Assembly: GCF_000371785.1 (NCBI RefSeq)
Contig: NZ_AQUI01000002.1
Coordinates: 2,025,276-2,089,275 of the forward strand
DNA: 64,000 bases
Reading direction: 5' to 3'
Source of the DNA: Actinopolyspora halophila DSM 43834
Lineage (GTDB): Bacteria > Actinomycetota > Actinomycetes > Mycobacteriales > Pseudonocardiaceae
Below the pieces are notes generated by a model that did not search any database, was not told the DNA's origin, and was given only the letters and a program-made list of their open reading frames with translations. Shown here in pieces: positions 54,262 through 62,854 of the stretch. Numbering within the stretch: position 1 is the stretch's first letter; each line of letters starts with the position of its first letter. A program made the translations under genes and the position numbers.

Positions 54262-54989
54262 ACACCTACTCCACCTGCGTCACCTGCGGCGAACTCATGC
54301 GGGTGATCCGGGACGACCAGAAAACACACCCCACCTGCGGCGACAGCGCCGACTACGGGGACACGCTGCTGCGCCAATTCGTCGAAGCCGCCCGCGTCGA
54401 CGACGCAGCCACCTGCGATGCGCTCGACCGGCGCATCACCGACTTCGACCATTCCCCCCCACAGTTTTTGAAGGCCGCCCTCTACTACACCGGATGGGGC
54501 TGGCCAGTGTTCCCGCTGCGCGACGGCGAGAAAATCCCCCGCCCGGCCTGCCGGGAATGCTTCCGCCACAGCTGCACCGGCTGCGACCACGAGCTGTGCC
54601 ACGGCTTCAAAGACGCCACCACCGACGCCGACACCGTCCGGCAATGGTGGGCCCGACACCCCACAGCCAACATCGGCATCGCCACCGGAGTCGCCTTCGA
54701 CGCCATCGACGTCGACGTGCCCGAAGGCACCCCGCACTGGGTGACCCTGCGCGACGACCCCGACACCATGCCCGACATCCACGGCATCAACACCACCCCC
54801 AGCGGCGGGTTCCACGTGCTCGTCGACCCCACCGGGGCGGGCTGCACCACCCGCGCCTTCCCCGGCATCGACTACCGAGGGCTCGGCGGCTACATCGTCG
54901 CGCCCCCCTCGGTGCGCAGCGACAAAAACCACCGCCGCTACCGCTGGGGCATCCGCCCCTCACCGCACATCAGGACCCGACAGCCATGA
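54258..54989 (+). CDS. Primase-polymerase (bifunctional prim-pol domain)
   Basis: 243 residues. After cysteine clusters (residues 7-10 and 98-114) comes a prim-pol fold. The acidic pair is Asp151/Asp153 in AIDVDVPEG, with a downstream GGFHVLVDP histidine (186) and YRGLGGYIVAPPS. It probably makes primers for phage replication. The helicase-like ATPase is encoded four genes downstream as a separate protein, where many phages have a fusion. Confidence 0.85.
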   Translation: MNTYSTCVTCGELMRVIRDDQKTHPTCGDSADYGDTLLRQFVEAARVDDAATCDALDRRITDFDHSPPQFLKAALYYTGWGWPVFPLRDGEKIPRPACRECFRHSCTGCDHELCHGFKDATTDADTVRQWWARHPTANIGIATGVAFDAIDVDVPEGTPHWVTLRDDPDTMPDIHGINTTPSGGFHVLVDPTGAGCTTRAFPGIDYRGLGGYIVAPPSVRSDKNHRRYRWGIRPSPHIRTRQP

Positions 54990-55342
54990 ACGCACCCAAC
55001 GCCGCGCTGCTACGCGCCACCCTCGACCACATCCTCAACCACCCCGAACGGTGGGACCAAAGCCAGTGGGCCATGTGCTTCGCCGGGCACGCCCTAGCCC
55101 TCACCGGGCGCACCCTGACGTGGCGCGGCCCGGACCTCTACCTCGACGACCACTGGCTCAACGACTCCGTCGGCCTCACCGACATCGCCGGACACGAACT
55201 CGGCCTCACCGGCGACGAAACGCAACGGCTGGTCGCCCCGGACAGCACCCTCGCCGACCTCGTCGCCAACGTCGCCGACATCACCGGCGGGGCCGTGGAC
55301 TACACCCACCGGCTCGCCCACCACAGGGGAGGGACGGCATGA
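54986..55342 (+). CDS. Hypothetical protein
   Basis: 118 residues. QSQWAMCFAGHALALTGRTL near the start and a final DYTHRLAHHRG. No known family was recognised. Between prim-pol and the ATPase, so perhaps replication-associated. Confidence 0.6.
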   Translation: MNAPNAALLRATLDHILNHPERWDQSQWAMCFAGHALALTGRTLTWRGPDLYLDDHWLNDSVGLTDIAGHELGLTGDETQRLVAPDSTLADLVANVADITGGAVDYTHRLAHHRGGTA

Positions 55343-55650
55343 CCCGCGCCCACCCCAACCCTGCGCTGTCCGTGCTCGGCGAAGCCGCCGACCACCTGCG
55401 CCGCCTGAGCCGCCAGCCCGAGCAGCGCAACCAAACACTCGACGACCTCGACCGGGAATTCCTGCGCACCCAACTGCTCGAAATCATCGAAGCCGTACGC
55501 ACCGACTGGGACAAAACCGCCGACCTGCGGCGCATCTTCGCCGACCACACCGCCCCCAGCGGGCGACTCGAATTCGCCGCATGGCGACTGGCGCTGGCCG
55601 TGCTCGGCGAAACCGAACCCGCAGAAACCAACCCCCCGAGGCACCCATGA
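55339..55650 (+). CDS. Hypothetical helical protein
   Basis: 103 residues, predicted mostly helical and charged, with no catalytic motif. Part of the overlapping chain. Confidence 0.55.
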   Translation: MTRAHPNPALSVLGEAADHLRRLSRQPEQRNQTLDDLDREFLRTQLLEIIEAVRTDWDKTADLRRIFADHTAPSGRLEFAAWRLALAVLGETEPAETNPPRHP

Positions 55651-56294
55651 GCCCCTGCGTGCGCCCCCACTGCCACGGCCCCGTCTACCGGAACCGCCAC
55701 TGCCACCTGCACTACCTCAAACGCCACCGGGCAGGCCAAACCCGCCGGGTGCCCACCGCCGACGGCTCCGCCCTCATCGAACGGCTCTACACCCACCACT
55801 GGACCACCCTCGACGTGGCCCGCCGCGCCGGGCTGGCCGCCAGCACCGTGCACGCCATCCACCAGCGGCACTACCCGACGATGCTGCGCGCCACCTACCG
55901 CAAACTCGCCGCCATCGCCGAACACCCCCAACGCCGCAGCGGCACCTACCAGCGGGTGCCCATCACCGGGTTCCGCCGCCGCGCCCACGCGCTGGCCTAC
56001 ATGGGCTGGGGCATGAAAGACCAAGCCCGCATGATGGGCTACGGCCCCGGCACCGTCGAAACCGTCACGCGCCGCCACAGCCAAACCGTCAGCGTGCGCC
56101 TCGACGACGCCATGCGGGCCCTGTTCGACCGGCTGGCACTGCAGCCCGGGCCGAACCCCGTCGCCGCCGGAGTTGCCCGCAAACGCGGCTGGGCCCCGCC
56201 GCTGGCGTGGGACGACGACACCATCGACGACCCCGCCGCCCGGCCCAACTACGGATACCGGCCCTCCGGCCTGCCCCGCCGAGGTGCGGCGTGA
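55647..56294 (+). CDS. Putative DNA-binding protein, HTH
   Basis: 215 residues. CVRPHCHGPVYRNRHCHLHY at the N-terminus looks like a zinc site. Two HTH-like segments follow, TLDVARRAGLAASTVHAIHQ (about 54-73) and an HTH around MMGYGPGTVETV (about 128-140). Perhaps a replication or regulatory factor. Confidence 0.65.
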   Translation: MSPCVRPHCHGPVYRNRHCHLHYLKRHRAGQTRRVPTADGSALIERLYTHHWTTLDVARRAGLAASTVHAIHQRHYPTMLRATYRKLAAIAEHPQRRSGTYQRVPITGFRRRAHALAYMGWGMKDQARMMGYGPGTVETVTRRHSQTVSVRLDDAMRALFDRLALQPGPNPVAAGVARKRGWAPPLAWDDDTIDDPAARPNYGYRPSGLPRRGAA

Positions 56295-57820
56295 ACACCG
56301 ACCACTGGCTCATCCAAGCCGCCATCAAACACGGCGCCCGCGACGCACCCGACGCGCACACCTACAGCGCCTACGACCCCAGCCGCGCCACCGTCGACGC
56401 CGACGACCCCGCCGCGGCCCGCTGGTGCGACGCGGCGCTGCGCAACTGCTGCCGCGACATCGCCGCCACCGGCGAAGGAGCCCGCAACGACACCCTGTTC
56501 CGCAAAGCCTTCCGCGTCGGCACCCTCGTCGCCGGGGGATACCTCGACCCCAACCACGCGTGGCACGCCCTCGACGCCGCCGCCCGGCAAGCCGGGCTGC
56601 CCGACCCCCGCCAACCCGGGGAAATCGACAACGCCATCCGCAACGCCTTCACCCGCGCCGAACACTGCCCAGCCACGCTGCAACTCGCCCCCCGCGACGA
56701 CATACCACCGGCCCACACCCTCGACCCCGACCCGGCCAACACCCCCGGCCCAGCCGACGGCGACACCGCCGAACGCCCCAGCTGGCAACCCATCGACCTC
56801 GGGCCCGTGCTCGACGGCACCTGGCAACCCCCCGAAGCCGGGCTGCTCATGCGCGACGACGCCGTCGGGCTGCTCTACCCCGGGCACGTGCACTGGTTCC
56901 ACGGCGAATCCGAATCCGGCAAATCCTGGGTGGCCCAAACCGCCGCCGCCCGCGTCCTCGACAGCGGCGGCACCGTCACCTACATCGACCACGAATCCAA
57001 CCCCGGCGAACTCGTGCACCGGCTGCTCGCGCTGGGCACAAGCGCCCACGCCATCCGCCAGCGATTCCACTACCTGCAACCGGAAGTCTCAGCCATGCGC
57101 GAAGCCGCCACGTTCGCCGCGCTGGCCGACCACATCTACGACCTCGTCGTCATCGACGGAGTCACCGACGCCGTCGGACTCGACGGGATCTCCTCCGCCG
57201 ACAACGACGACGTGGCCGGGTGGATGCGCCGCGTGCCCAAACAACTCGCCCGCAGCACCTCAGCGGCCGTGATCTGCATCGACCACGTCAGCAAAGACGC
57301 CGACTCGCGCGGCCGGTTCGCCATCGGCGGGCAACACAAACTCGCTGGCATCGACGGGGCCGCCTACCTCGTCGAACCCGTCGAACCGCTCGGCCAAGGA
57401 CTGCAAGGCAGCCTCGCCCTGCGGATCGCCAAAGACCGGCCCGGCTCCATCCGGCCCCACTGCGGGACCTGGCGCAAAACCGACCGCACCCAAGAAGCCG
57501 CCCGCGTCATTATCGACTCAACACAAAACGGAAAAACCACCGTCACCGTGGCCAAACCAGAAATGCGAGACCCCCATGCGAAATTCCGCCCCACCAAAAT
57601 CATGGAAAAAGCATCGACCTACATAGAAGAACACCCAGGCAGCCCATTGAGTTGGGTCCGTCGAGGCGTCGGCGGCAAAGCCGAAAACGTCGACACGGCC
57701 CTGGAACGGCTCGTGGAAGAAGGATGGATCACCCGCGAAACCATCGGGTCCGCCGTCACCCACAGGTCGCTGAAACCCTTCCGGGACCTCGGCGACACCG
57801 ACTTCGGGGACCAGACGTGA
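56291..57820 (+). CDS. RecA-fold replication ATPase (RepA/helicase-like)
   Basis: 509 residues. The N-terminal part (1-170) contains a primase-C-terminal-like helical segment. The ATPase has Walker A FHGESESGKSWV (Walker A 205-212), Walker B DLVVIDG (284-290) and a following ICIDHVSKD. The C-terminus (about 430-500) carries a winged-helix-like end. It resembles AAA/RecA-type helicase proteins of plasmids and phages. Likely works with the prim-pol protein. GTG start. Confidence 0.85.
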   Translation: MNTDHWLIQAAIKHGARDAPDAHTYSAYDPSRATVDADDPAAARWCDAALRNCCRDIAATGEGARNDTLFRKAFRVGTLVAGGYLDPNHAWHALDAAARQAGLPDPRQPGEIDNAIRNAFTRAEHCPATLQLAPRDDIPPAHTLDPDPANTPGPADGDTAERPSWQPIDLGPVLDGTWQPPEAGLLMRDDAVGLLYPGHVHWFHGESESGKSWVAQTAAARVLDSGGTVTYIDHESNPGELVHRLLALGTSAHAIRQRFHYLQPEVSAMREAATFAALADHIYDLVVIDGVTDAVGLDGISSADNDDVAGWMRRVPKQLARSTSAAVICIDHVSKDADSRGRFAIGGQHKLAGIDGAAYLVEPVEPLGQGLQGSLALRIAKDRPGSIRPHCGTWRKTDRTQEAARVIIDSTQNGKTTVTVAKPEMRDPHAKFRPTKIMEKASTYIEEHPGSPLSWVRRGVGGKAENVDTALERLVEEGWITRETIGSAVTHRSLKPFRDLGDTDFGDQT

Positions 57821-57841
57821 GTCCCGGCGGTACGAGGACAA

Positions 57842-57935
57842 CCTTGTCTTGTCCTTGTCCCCCCTTAAAGGGGGGGACAAGGGGACAAGGTCTTGTCCCT
57901 TGTCCCAACCTTGTCCCGGACAAGGGGACAAGGTT
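57842..57935. repeat. Dense TTGTC/GACAA repeat cluster, candidate origin
   Basis: Six TTGTC (57844, 57849, 57855, 57893, 57900, 57911) and four GACAA (57876, 57884, 57919, 57927) lie within about 90 bases. They form nested palindromes: CCTTGTCCCCCCTT facing AAGGGGGGGACAAGG around 57867, and CCTTGTCC-C-GGACAAGG at 57909-57925. It is directly downstream of the replication ATPase gene and non-coding. Origin iterons are favoured; a terminator role for the first hairpin is possible. Confidence 0.7.
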
Positions 57936-57984
57936 TTGCAAACACGTGGCAACAAGAGGCCACCTGGCACCCCAAGGAACCCCC

Positions 57985-58170
57985 ATGCCCCCCAGCAACA
58001 ACCACCAGAAGATCAAACTTCACACCATCTCCTGGTACACCCGCACCACCACCTACCACCCCCACGCCCACCCACCCATCCACCACGAATGGGTCCGCAA
58101 CGACAAAAACAAAATCACAGGAATGCGCCTACGCATCCACAACAAAATGGTGGCGATATTCATCCTATGA
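57985..58170 (+). CDS. Hypothetical small His-rich protein
   Basis: 61 residues. AAGGA lies six bases before the ATG. The middle is His-rich and the C-terminus basic and hydrophobic. Overlaps the RuvC-like gene by ATGA. Confidence 0.55.
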   Translation: MPPSNNHQKIKLHTISWYTRTTTYHPHAHPPIHHEWVRNDKNKITGMRLRIHNKMVAIFIL

Positions 58171-58766
58171 CAACCCAAACCCAACCCCACCCAGGGCAGC
58201 GTGGCAGCGGCGCAAGCCACAATTCCGCATTCCAAATAACCGGAATTGACGTGTCCCTCACCAGCACCGGCATCGCCACCCTCACCCACCTACCCGGCAC
58301 CGACGGCCACGCCTGGGCCGCCACCACCGCCACCATCGAAACCCGCCCCAGCAGCGGCACACCCGCCCTACTCGACCGCATCGCCCACATCGCCGACCTC
58401 GTCGGCAAACACGCCCACGCCGCCGACCTCCTCGTCATCGAAAGCGGCGCATACGCCACCCGAACCAGCATGGCCCACGCCCTCGCCGGGTGCTGGTGGC
58501 TCGTCTACCGGCAACTCGCCACCCACAACGTGCCCATCCTCGAAATCCCCCCAACCCGCGTGAAGAAATACGCCACCGGGCGAGGCAGAGCCGACAAAGC
58601 CGCCGTCGCCGCCTCCGCGGCCCGCCTCTGGCCAGCCACCAACATCGACGACAACAACCAAGCCGACGCGCTCATCCTCGCCACCCTCGGCGCGCACACC
58701 ACCGGACGAGCCCTGCCGTTCCAGCCCGCCCAACACCAAACCGACCTCGCCGAGGCCCTCACATGA
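58167..58766 (+). CDS. RuvC-like Holliday junction resolvase
   Basis: 199 residues with an RNase H fold. First acidic residue Asp28 in GIDVSLTSTGIATL, Glu92 in LLVIESGAYATR, and the C-terminal Asp pair in DDNNQADAL (161-168), with KKYATGRGRADKAAV before it. An in-frame upstream extension through the repeat cluster was rejected. It probably resolves branched phage DNA before packaging. Confidence 0.9.
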   Translation: MTTQTQPHPGQRGSGASHNSAFQITGIDVSLTSTGIATLTHLPGTDGHAWAATTATIETRPSSGTPALLDRIAHIADLVGKHAHAADLLVIESGAYATRTSMAHALAGCWWLVYRQLATHNVPILEIPPTRVKKYATGRGRADKAAVAASAARLWPATNIDDNNQADALILATLGAHTTGRALPFQPAQHQTDLAEALT

Positions 58767-58948
58767 ACACCGACCGGGACTTCCCGAACTTGCAGCTCCA
58801 CCAGCCCTCCGACCAGCACCGGCGACAAGCCGCGCGCCACGTACTCAAACGCGCCCACAACCCCCACGACGCCGCCGAACTGCTCGACATGCTCGGGCTC
58901 GGAGACACGCTGCGCGAGCTCCAACGAAACCGAGGACAGCACTCATGA
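58763..58948 (+). CDS. Hypothetical protein
   Basis: 61 residues, helical with an acidic middle (HDAAELLDMLGLGDTLREL). No family recognised. ATGA overlaps on both sides. Confidence 0.55.
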   Translation: MNTDRDFPNLQLHQPSDQHRRQAARHVLKRAHNPHDAAELLDMLGLGDTLRELQRNRGQHS

Positions 58949-59205
58949 CCGACACCACCCGCCCCATCGGCGACATCCTCGACCAGCTCGGCATCCTCGG
59001 CGTGTTCGAGGACAAAGACATGGTCACCGACGCCATCGTGGTCATGCGCGTGGCCAACTTCGACGAAGACGGCACCGACAAGATCCTCCTGTCGGTCAGC
59101 GACCACACCGGCTACATCGTGCAACGCGGCATGATCGAAACCGCGCGGGACTTCATCGAAATGTCCTCCCCAGCCATCGCCGACGACGGGGAGGAACACC
59201 CGTGA
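58945..59205 (+). CDS. Hypothetical protein
   Basis: 86 residues, acidic, with no recognised motif. Overlaps the dNMP kinase gene by four bases. Confidence 0.55.
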   Translation: MTDTTRPIGDILDQLGILGVFEDKDMVTDAIVVMRVANFDEDGTDKILLSVSDHTGYIVQRGMIETARDFIEMSSPAIADDGEEHP

Positions 59206-59723
59206 ACCGGCCCCACATCGCCCTGATAGGGCCCGCCCGAGCGGGCAAAGACACCACCGCCCACATCCTCACCGAGGACTACGGCTACCACCGCATGGCC
59301 TTCGCCGACCGGCTGCGCGAGTTCGTGACCACCATCGACCCGCACTACGCCGACCTCGTCCTCCTGGAAGGCGGCTACGAAGCCGCCAAGACCCACCAGC
59401 CCGAGATACGGGCCCGCCTCGTCGACGTCGGCGACGCGGCCCGCACCCACATCCACTCCCACGTGTGGATCGACGCCCTCGACCGCGACTGGCCCCGCGA
59501 CGGCACCCCCGTGGTCGTGACCGACGTGCGCCACCCCAACGAAGTCGACTACCTCGGCGGATGCTGGTTCATCCGCGTCGTGCGGCCCGGCTGCTACGAA
59601 CCCACCCCCAAAGTGCCCGGCGGCACCTACATCATCGACAACAACGGCTCCGTCGACGAACTCCGCGCCGCCGTGCACACAGCAATGGCCACCTGGAACG
59701 AGTGGTTCGATGCCCACCGATGA
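59202..59723 (+). CDS. Deoxynucleoside monophosphate kinase-like P-loop protein
   Basis: 173 residues. P-loop GPARAGKDTTAHIL at the N-terminus (10-23), ADRLREFV, and a late TDVRHPNEVDYL. This matches the phage dNMP kinase family that supplies dNDPs for phage DNA. GTG start. Confidence 0.87.
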   Translation: MNRPHIALIGPARAGKDTTAHILTEDYGYHRMAFADRLREFVTTIDPHYADLVLLEGGYEAAKTHQPEIRARLVDVGDAARTHIHSHVWIDALDRDWPRDGTPVVVTDVRHPNEVDYLGGCWFIRVVRPGCYEPTPKVPGGTYIIDNNGSVDELRAAVHTAMATWNEWFDAHR

Positions 59724-59856
59724 ATCCCGCTGCGCCTGGTGCAACGGCCTGCTGACCGACCGCGCACCGAGCGAATTCTTCTGCTGCGAAGGGCACCAGC
59801 TCTTGTGGTTCCGAGCCCAACACGGGGAGCTCGCTGATGACGACCTGTCTCGTTGA
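59710..59856 (+). CDS. Small zinc-knuckle protein
   Basis: 48 residues. CAWC near residue 8 and FFCCEGHQ near residue 23 form a Cys4/Cys3His-type zinc site, as in FCS-like or DUF2116-type fingers. It overlaps both neighbouring genes. Confidence 0.6.
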   Translation: MPTDESRCAWCNGLLTDRAPSEFFCCEGHQLLWFRAQHGELADDDLSR

Positions 59857-60595
59857 CCGCTGCGGACAACCCGCCGGGGACACCTACGTGTGCAACACCT
59901 GCACTCAACACCTGGCCGCCGATTTGGCCTCCCTGCCGGAACTGGTGGCCGAACTGGACGTGACCCTGTCCCGACAGCACCGTTTCACCGCCCCCAACGG
60001 CATCACAGCCCGCTCGGCGGAGAAACCGGTGCCGTTCCACCAGGCGGCCTCGCACGTGCGCTCAGCGTTGAAAACAGAGCTGATCGGCTGGTGCGCGTCA
60101 CTGGCGGAAACCGGGCACTGGGGCGATGCGCCCAGCAACGAGGACATGCTGACCTGCGCGGACTGGCTGTACCGCCACCTCACCGACATCCGCCTGCACC
60201 CGGCCGTCGGGGAGCTGTGCGACGCCCTGTGGCACGCCACGACCGCAGTTCGCCGCATCATCGACCGGCCCCCGGACAGTTGGTACGCCGGAGCGTGCTC
60301 CTGCGGAGCCGACATGTATGCCCGCGCCACCGTCGGCACGGTCTCCTGCCCCTCCTGCGGCACGGAATACGACGTGGAAACCAGACGAGCCGAACTGCTT
60401 GAGGCCCTGTCGGACCAACTGGCCACCGCCGAAGAAGTCAGCCACGCGCTCACCGCCCTCGGCCAGGAAATCACCCCAGAAAGAATTAGACGTTGGGTGA
60501 CGCGCGGAAAACTCACTCAACGTCCGGCACATCCGGGAGACGCCCGGAAACGTCCTCGCTATCAAATCGGCGAAGTGGTCACATTGCTGCGCTGA
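59837..60595 (+). CDS. Zinc-ribbon/HTH protein
   Basis: 252 residues. N-terminal knuckles (CGQPAG, CNTC), a helical middle, then a second ribbon (CSCGAD...CPSCGTEYDV) and a C-terminal MerR-like HTH (ITPERIRRWVTRGKL, then PRYQIGEVVTLLR). Common in actinophages, function unknown, probably DNA-binding. It is the last gene before an intrinsic terminator. Confidence 0.7.
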   Translation: MTTCLVDRCGQPAGDTYVCNTCTQHLAADLASLPELVAELDVTLSRQHRFTAPNGITARSAEKPVPFHQAASHVRSALKTELIGWCASLAETGHWGDAPSNEDMLTCADWLYRHLTDIRLHPAVGELCDALWHATTAVRRIIDRPPDSWYAGACSCGADMYARATVGTVSCPSCGTEYDVETRRAELLEALSDQLATAEEVSHALTALGQEITPERIRRWVTRGKLTQRPAHPGDARKRPRYQIGEVVTLLR

Positions 60596-60691
60596 AACTA
60601 TTGCCTTCAGGGAAGTGTCACACTACTATCATCTATAGTCGGGTGACTTGTGTAGAGACGAACCCCGGCTTCTAAGTTCATACAGCCAAGG

Positions 60692-60729
60692 AACACCCCA
60701 CCAGGAACACGATGCCGGTGGGGTGTTTT
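60692..60729 (+). terminator. Intrinsic terminator ending the early operon
   Basis: AACACCCCACC (60692-60702) pairs with GGTGGGGTGTT (60717-60727) to give an 11-bp stem, followed by TTTT (60726-60729) overlapping the stem end. It lies about 100 bases after the zinc-ribbon gene. Confidence 0.8.
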
Positions 60730-60753
60730 CCTGAGCACCGGAGGTGCGGAGCC

Positions 60754-60966
60754 ATGGATTCCCGCACCGTCCACCGGATACTACGACGACTCGACACAGC
60801 CAAAATCAACGAGATCGACGGGGCACTGTCCTGGCTCGTTCACCAACAACGAGCGCTGCTGAAAAACTGGGACACGGACGCATACCACTGGTCATGCGCC
60901 GCCATCGACGACCTCCTAGACGCCCGGCTAGCCCGCATGGACCGGGACACGGTGTCGGACGGATGA
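60754..60966 (+). CDS. Hypothetical protein
   Basis: 70 residues with a good ribosome site (GGAGG) upstream. Mostly helical. An ATG further upstream lies inside the terminator and is not favoured. Couples to the endonuclease VII gene by ATGA. Confidence 0.6.
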   Translation: MDSRTVHRILRRLDTAKINEIDGALSWLVHQQRALLKNWDTDAYHWSCAAIDDLLDARLARMDRDTVSDG

Positions 60967-61322
60967 AGAAACGGTGCCGAACGTGCTCACGCACGCTCGA
61001 CCACACCGAGTTCTACAAGAACGCGTCGGGCGGCAACTTCCGCTGCGACTGCAAAACCTGCTACAACGCCGCGTGCACCATGCGCGCACGAGCACGCCGA
61101 TACGGGCTGACGGTCGACGAGATGCTCGAACTGGTCACCGACGCGCAGTGCGAGATATGCGGAGACACACCCGACGGCGTAGAAATCGACCACTCCCATG
61201 CCACCGGGGTCATGCGAGGTGTGCTGTGCGGACTGTGCAACTCCGGAATCGCTTTCTTCCGCGACGACCCCGTCCTACTACGGGCCGCGGCGAAGTACCT
61301 CACCCACAGCCGCCACCGATGA
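60963..61322 (+). CDS. Recombination endonuclease VII-like protein
   Basis: 119 residues. CRTCSRTLDHTEFYKN and CDCKTCYN form one metal site. The catalytic HNH-like core is CEICGDTPDGVEIDHSH, then ATGVMRGVLCGLCNSGIAFF, and RAAAKYL follows. It matches the T4 endonuclease VII family that resolves branched DNA at packaging. Confidence 0.92.
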   Translation: MKKRCRTCSRTLDHTEFYKNASGGNFRCDCKTCYNAACTMRARARRYGLTVDEMLELVTDAQCEICGDTPDGVEIDHSHATGVMRGVLCGLCNSGIAFFRDDPVLLRAAAKYLTHSRHR

Positions 61323-61585
61323 TGCGCCACCCCGACACGGCGTGGGGCCTGTGGTGGGTAGCCGTGCTGGTGAGCTTCACCGTGCTGGAAAGGCAGGCGC
61401 TCGGCGTCCCCACCGGTGGCTACACCTTGACCGCCACCACGAAACGATGGCTCGGCATCCACCCCGCACACCCGGTGCACCGAACCCTCGGCATGGCCGT
61501 CCTGACCGGCGCTGCCGTATGGACCGCGATGCACCTCTACGGCCCCGACACCAAACACCCAGGGTGCGTGTGGTGTGCCTCGTGA
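61319..61585 (+). CDS. Small membrane protein
   Basis: 88 residues. TM segments at about 10-24 and 56-70; CVWCAS C-terminus. Similar small membrane proteins are common just before HNH genes in actinophages. Function unknown. Confidence 0.65.
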   Translation: MMRHPDTAWGLWWVAVLVSFTVLERQALGVPTGGYTLTATTKRWLGIHPAHPVHRTLGMAVLTGAAVWTAMHLYGPDTKHPGCVWCAS

Positions 61586-61874
61586 CCCGTCCATGCGAGG
61601 CCGGGACGGCGGTCCCTACCGACGCCGCAGGCGAGAACTCAAAGCCCTTCGCCTGCCCTGCTGGCTCTGCGGCAGAGACATCGACTACGAGCTGGGATAC
61701 ACCGACCCGTGGTCGTTCACCGTGGACCACGTCATCCCCCTGTCCAAGGGGGGAGACCCGCTGGACTGGGGCAACCTGCGGGCGGCGCACTACCGGTGTA
61801 ACCAGCGTAAGGGGGACCAGCTCGTACCTATCAAGCATGACGTCGAGTCTTTTAGTACGTCTCGTGCATGGTAG
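61575..61874 (+). CDS. HNH endonuclease (packaging-associated)
   Basis: About 100 residues. CWLCG, then [15 protein letters not shown], and [15 protein letters not shown] supply the HNH residues. HNH genes next to terminase are usual in siphoviruses and take part in cos cleavage. The TSRAW end is typical of full-length homologues, so the gene is not truncated by the adjoining AT-rich insert. The start may be GTG 61575 or ATG 61593. Confidence 0.88.
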   Translation: MPRDPSMRGRDGGPYRRRRRELKALRLPCWLCGRDIDYELGYTDPWSFTVDHVIPLSKGGDPLDWGNLRAAHYRCNQRKGDQLVPIKHDVESFSTSRAW

Positions 61875-61921
61875 TGAACCAGACCAAGCACAAGTGGGAT
61901 TCGCTAATTTTGTTGGTAATT

Positions 61922-62605
61922 TTAATATAGAGCTTCTTTTATGTAGCCACCGAGAGAGGGTAGTGATTCAGTCGCTACTTCGTTTAGAGGGCGAAGTATA
62001 TATTCCATATGTTCTGCAAATCGAGTCAGCAAGGGAAGTTCGAGCGGTATTGGAGAACCTTGGAAGTATGCTTCGAGGGACTCGACCCCGTGATCACAAA
62101 CTCGCGGACTTAGTCTGAAGATGTCTCTGCCGATTTCTTTTTTGGGGAGTCCTCCAAGCATCAAAAAGGAGACTATTATTCCGAGTCTGCTCCGCAAGTT
62201 TTCTTTTGGGAGAAATCTGATATTGCCACTGAGGTGGTCGAATAGACGGTATAGCTCCATATATTCGGGAGACTCATCAAATCCTGTTGGGGAGAGTGCC
62301 ACAGGGAGAACGTCAGGGTCGGACCATCTTGCGTGGCGATCCTTCACTTCTTCAAGGTTCTCGATTGTCCTGATGACTAGCGCATCACCGCGCTCGCTAA
62401 TACAGCACGGGGCATTATGTGTATGCTTGGTTGTTTCGAGGGACTGCGTGTTTTCACTCTCTCCCAGAGAAAATAATTTGAATGTATCTTTCGAGTCATA
62501 GTTCTGGACAGTGACGTACCCGCCCTGAATCACGGTACCAGCGTTCCCTGAAAAGCTATTGTTGGTTCGATTACAGGGTTCACCGTAGTGTATCTGGTCA
62601 GGCAT
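61922..62605 (-). CDS. AT-rich cargo gene with RHIM/BASS3-like motif
   Basis: 227 residues, on the strand opposite to the lytic genes. Residues 15-31 (NNSFSGNAGTVIQGGYV) match the pattern N-x-x-F-x-G-x-x-G-x-V-x-Q-x-G-x-V known from RHIM-like amyloid signalling motifs (BASS3 type) at the N-termini of actinobacterial NACHT/STAND proteins. A linker follows; residues about 90-105 (DRHARWSDPDVLPVALSP) recall the short WxxDP-LPV segment that often follows such motifs. The C-terminal 120 residues (about 108-227) are helical with one hydrophobic stretch (LGIIVSFLMLGGL) and no catalytic motif that I recognise. Base composition is far lower in GC than its neighbours (24 of 60 G/C at 62161-62220). Function unproven; immune adaptor or effector is the favoured idea. 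Confidence 0.8.
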   Translation of the reverse strand: MPDQIHYGEPCNRTNNSFSGNAGTVIQGGYVTVQNYDSKDTFKLFSLGESENTQSLETTKHTHNAPCCISERGDALVIRTIENLEEVKDRHARWSDPDVLPVALSPTGFDESPEYMELYRLFDHLSGNIRFLPKENLRSRLGIIVSFLMLGGLPKKEIGRDIFRLSPRVCDHGVESLEAYFQGSPIPLELPLLTRFAEHMEYILRPLNEVATESLPSLGGYIKEALY

Positions 62606-62790
62606 ATTCCGAGACCTAATCTGCTCTGAATAAGGTTGTTCGTTAATGTATTGTCGAAGACCGGGATAATATTATACTACTTCGAAATATTGGTTCTGAT
62701 GTAGGGTAAACTTGCATATATGTTCTGTCTTATATGTTAATAGTTATATCTATTAATAGATTGATACTCTATTAGATTAATGTCTTATTA

Positions 62791-62854
62791 GTCTAATAGT
62801 CTAATAGTCTAATAGTCTAATAGTCTAATAGTCTAATAGTCTAATAGTCTAATA
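62791..62854. repeat. Tandem repeat: eight perfect GTCTAATA units
   Basis: Eight exact 8-bp copies run from 62791 to 62854, followed by degenerate units (GGTTATTA, GTTCAATA, GGTTAATA and others) to about 62910. The upstream flank holds related ATTAGATTAAT text. It lies 186 bases behind the start of the RHIM-like gene, on its promoter side. Confidence 0.93.

Noticed and set aside
56173-57984. Long Arg/Pro/His-rich frame overlapping the replication ATPase
   Set aside because: Low-complexity out-of-frame translation of a C-rich gene. Only its last 61 codons (57985-58170) have their own ribosome site and were kept.
57849-58166. N-terminal extension of the RuvC-like protein through the repeat cluster
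   Set aside because: The extension is low complexity; the resolvase motif begins shortly after ATG 58167, which overlaps the preceding stop.
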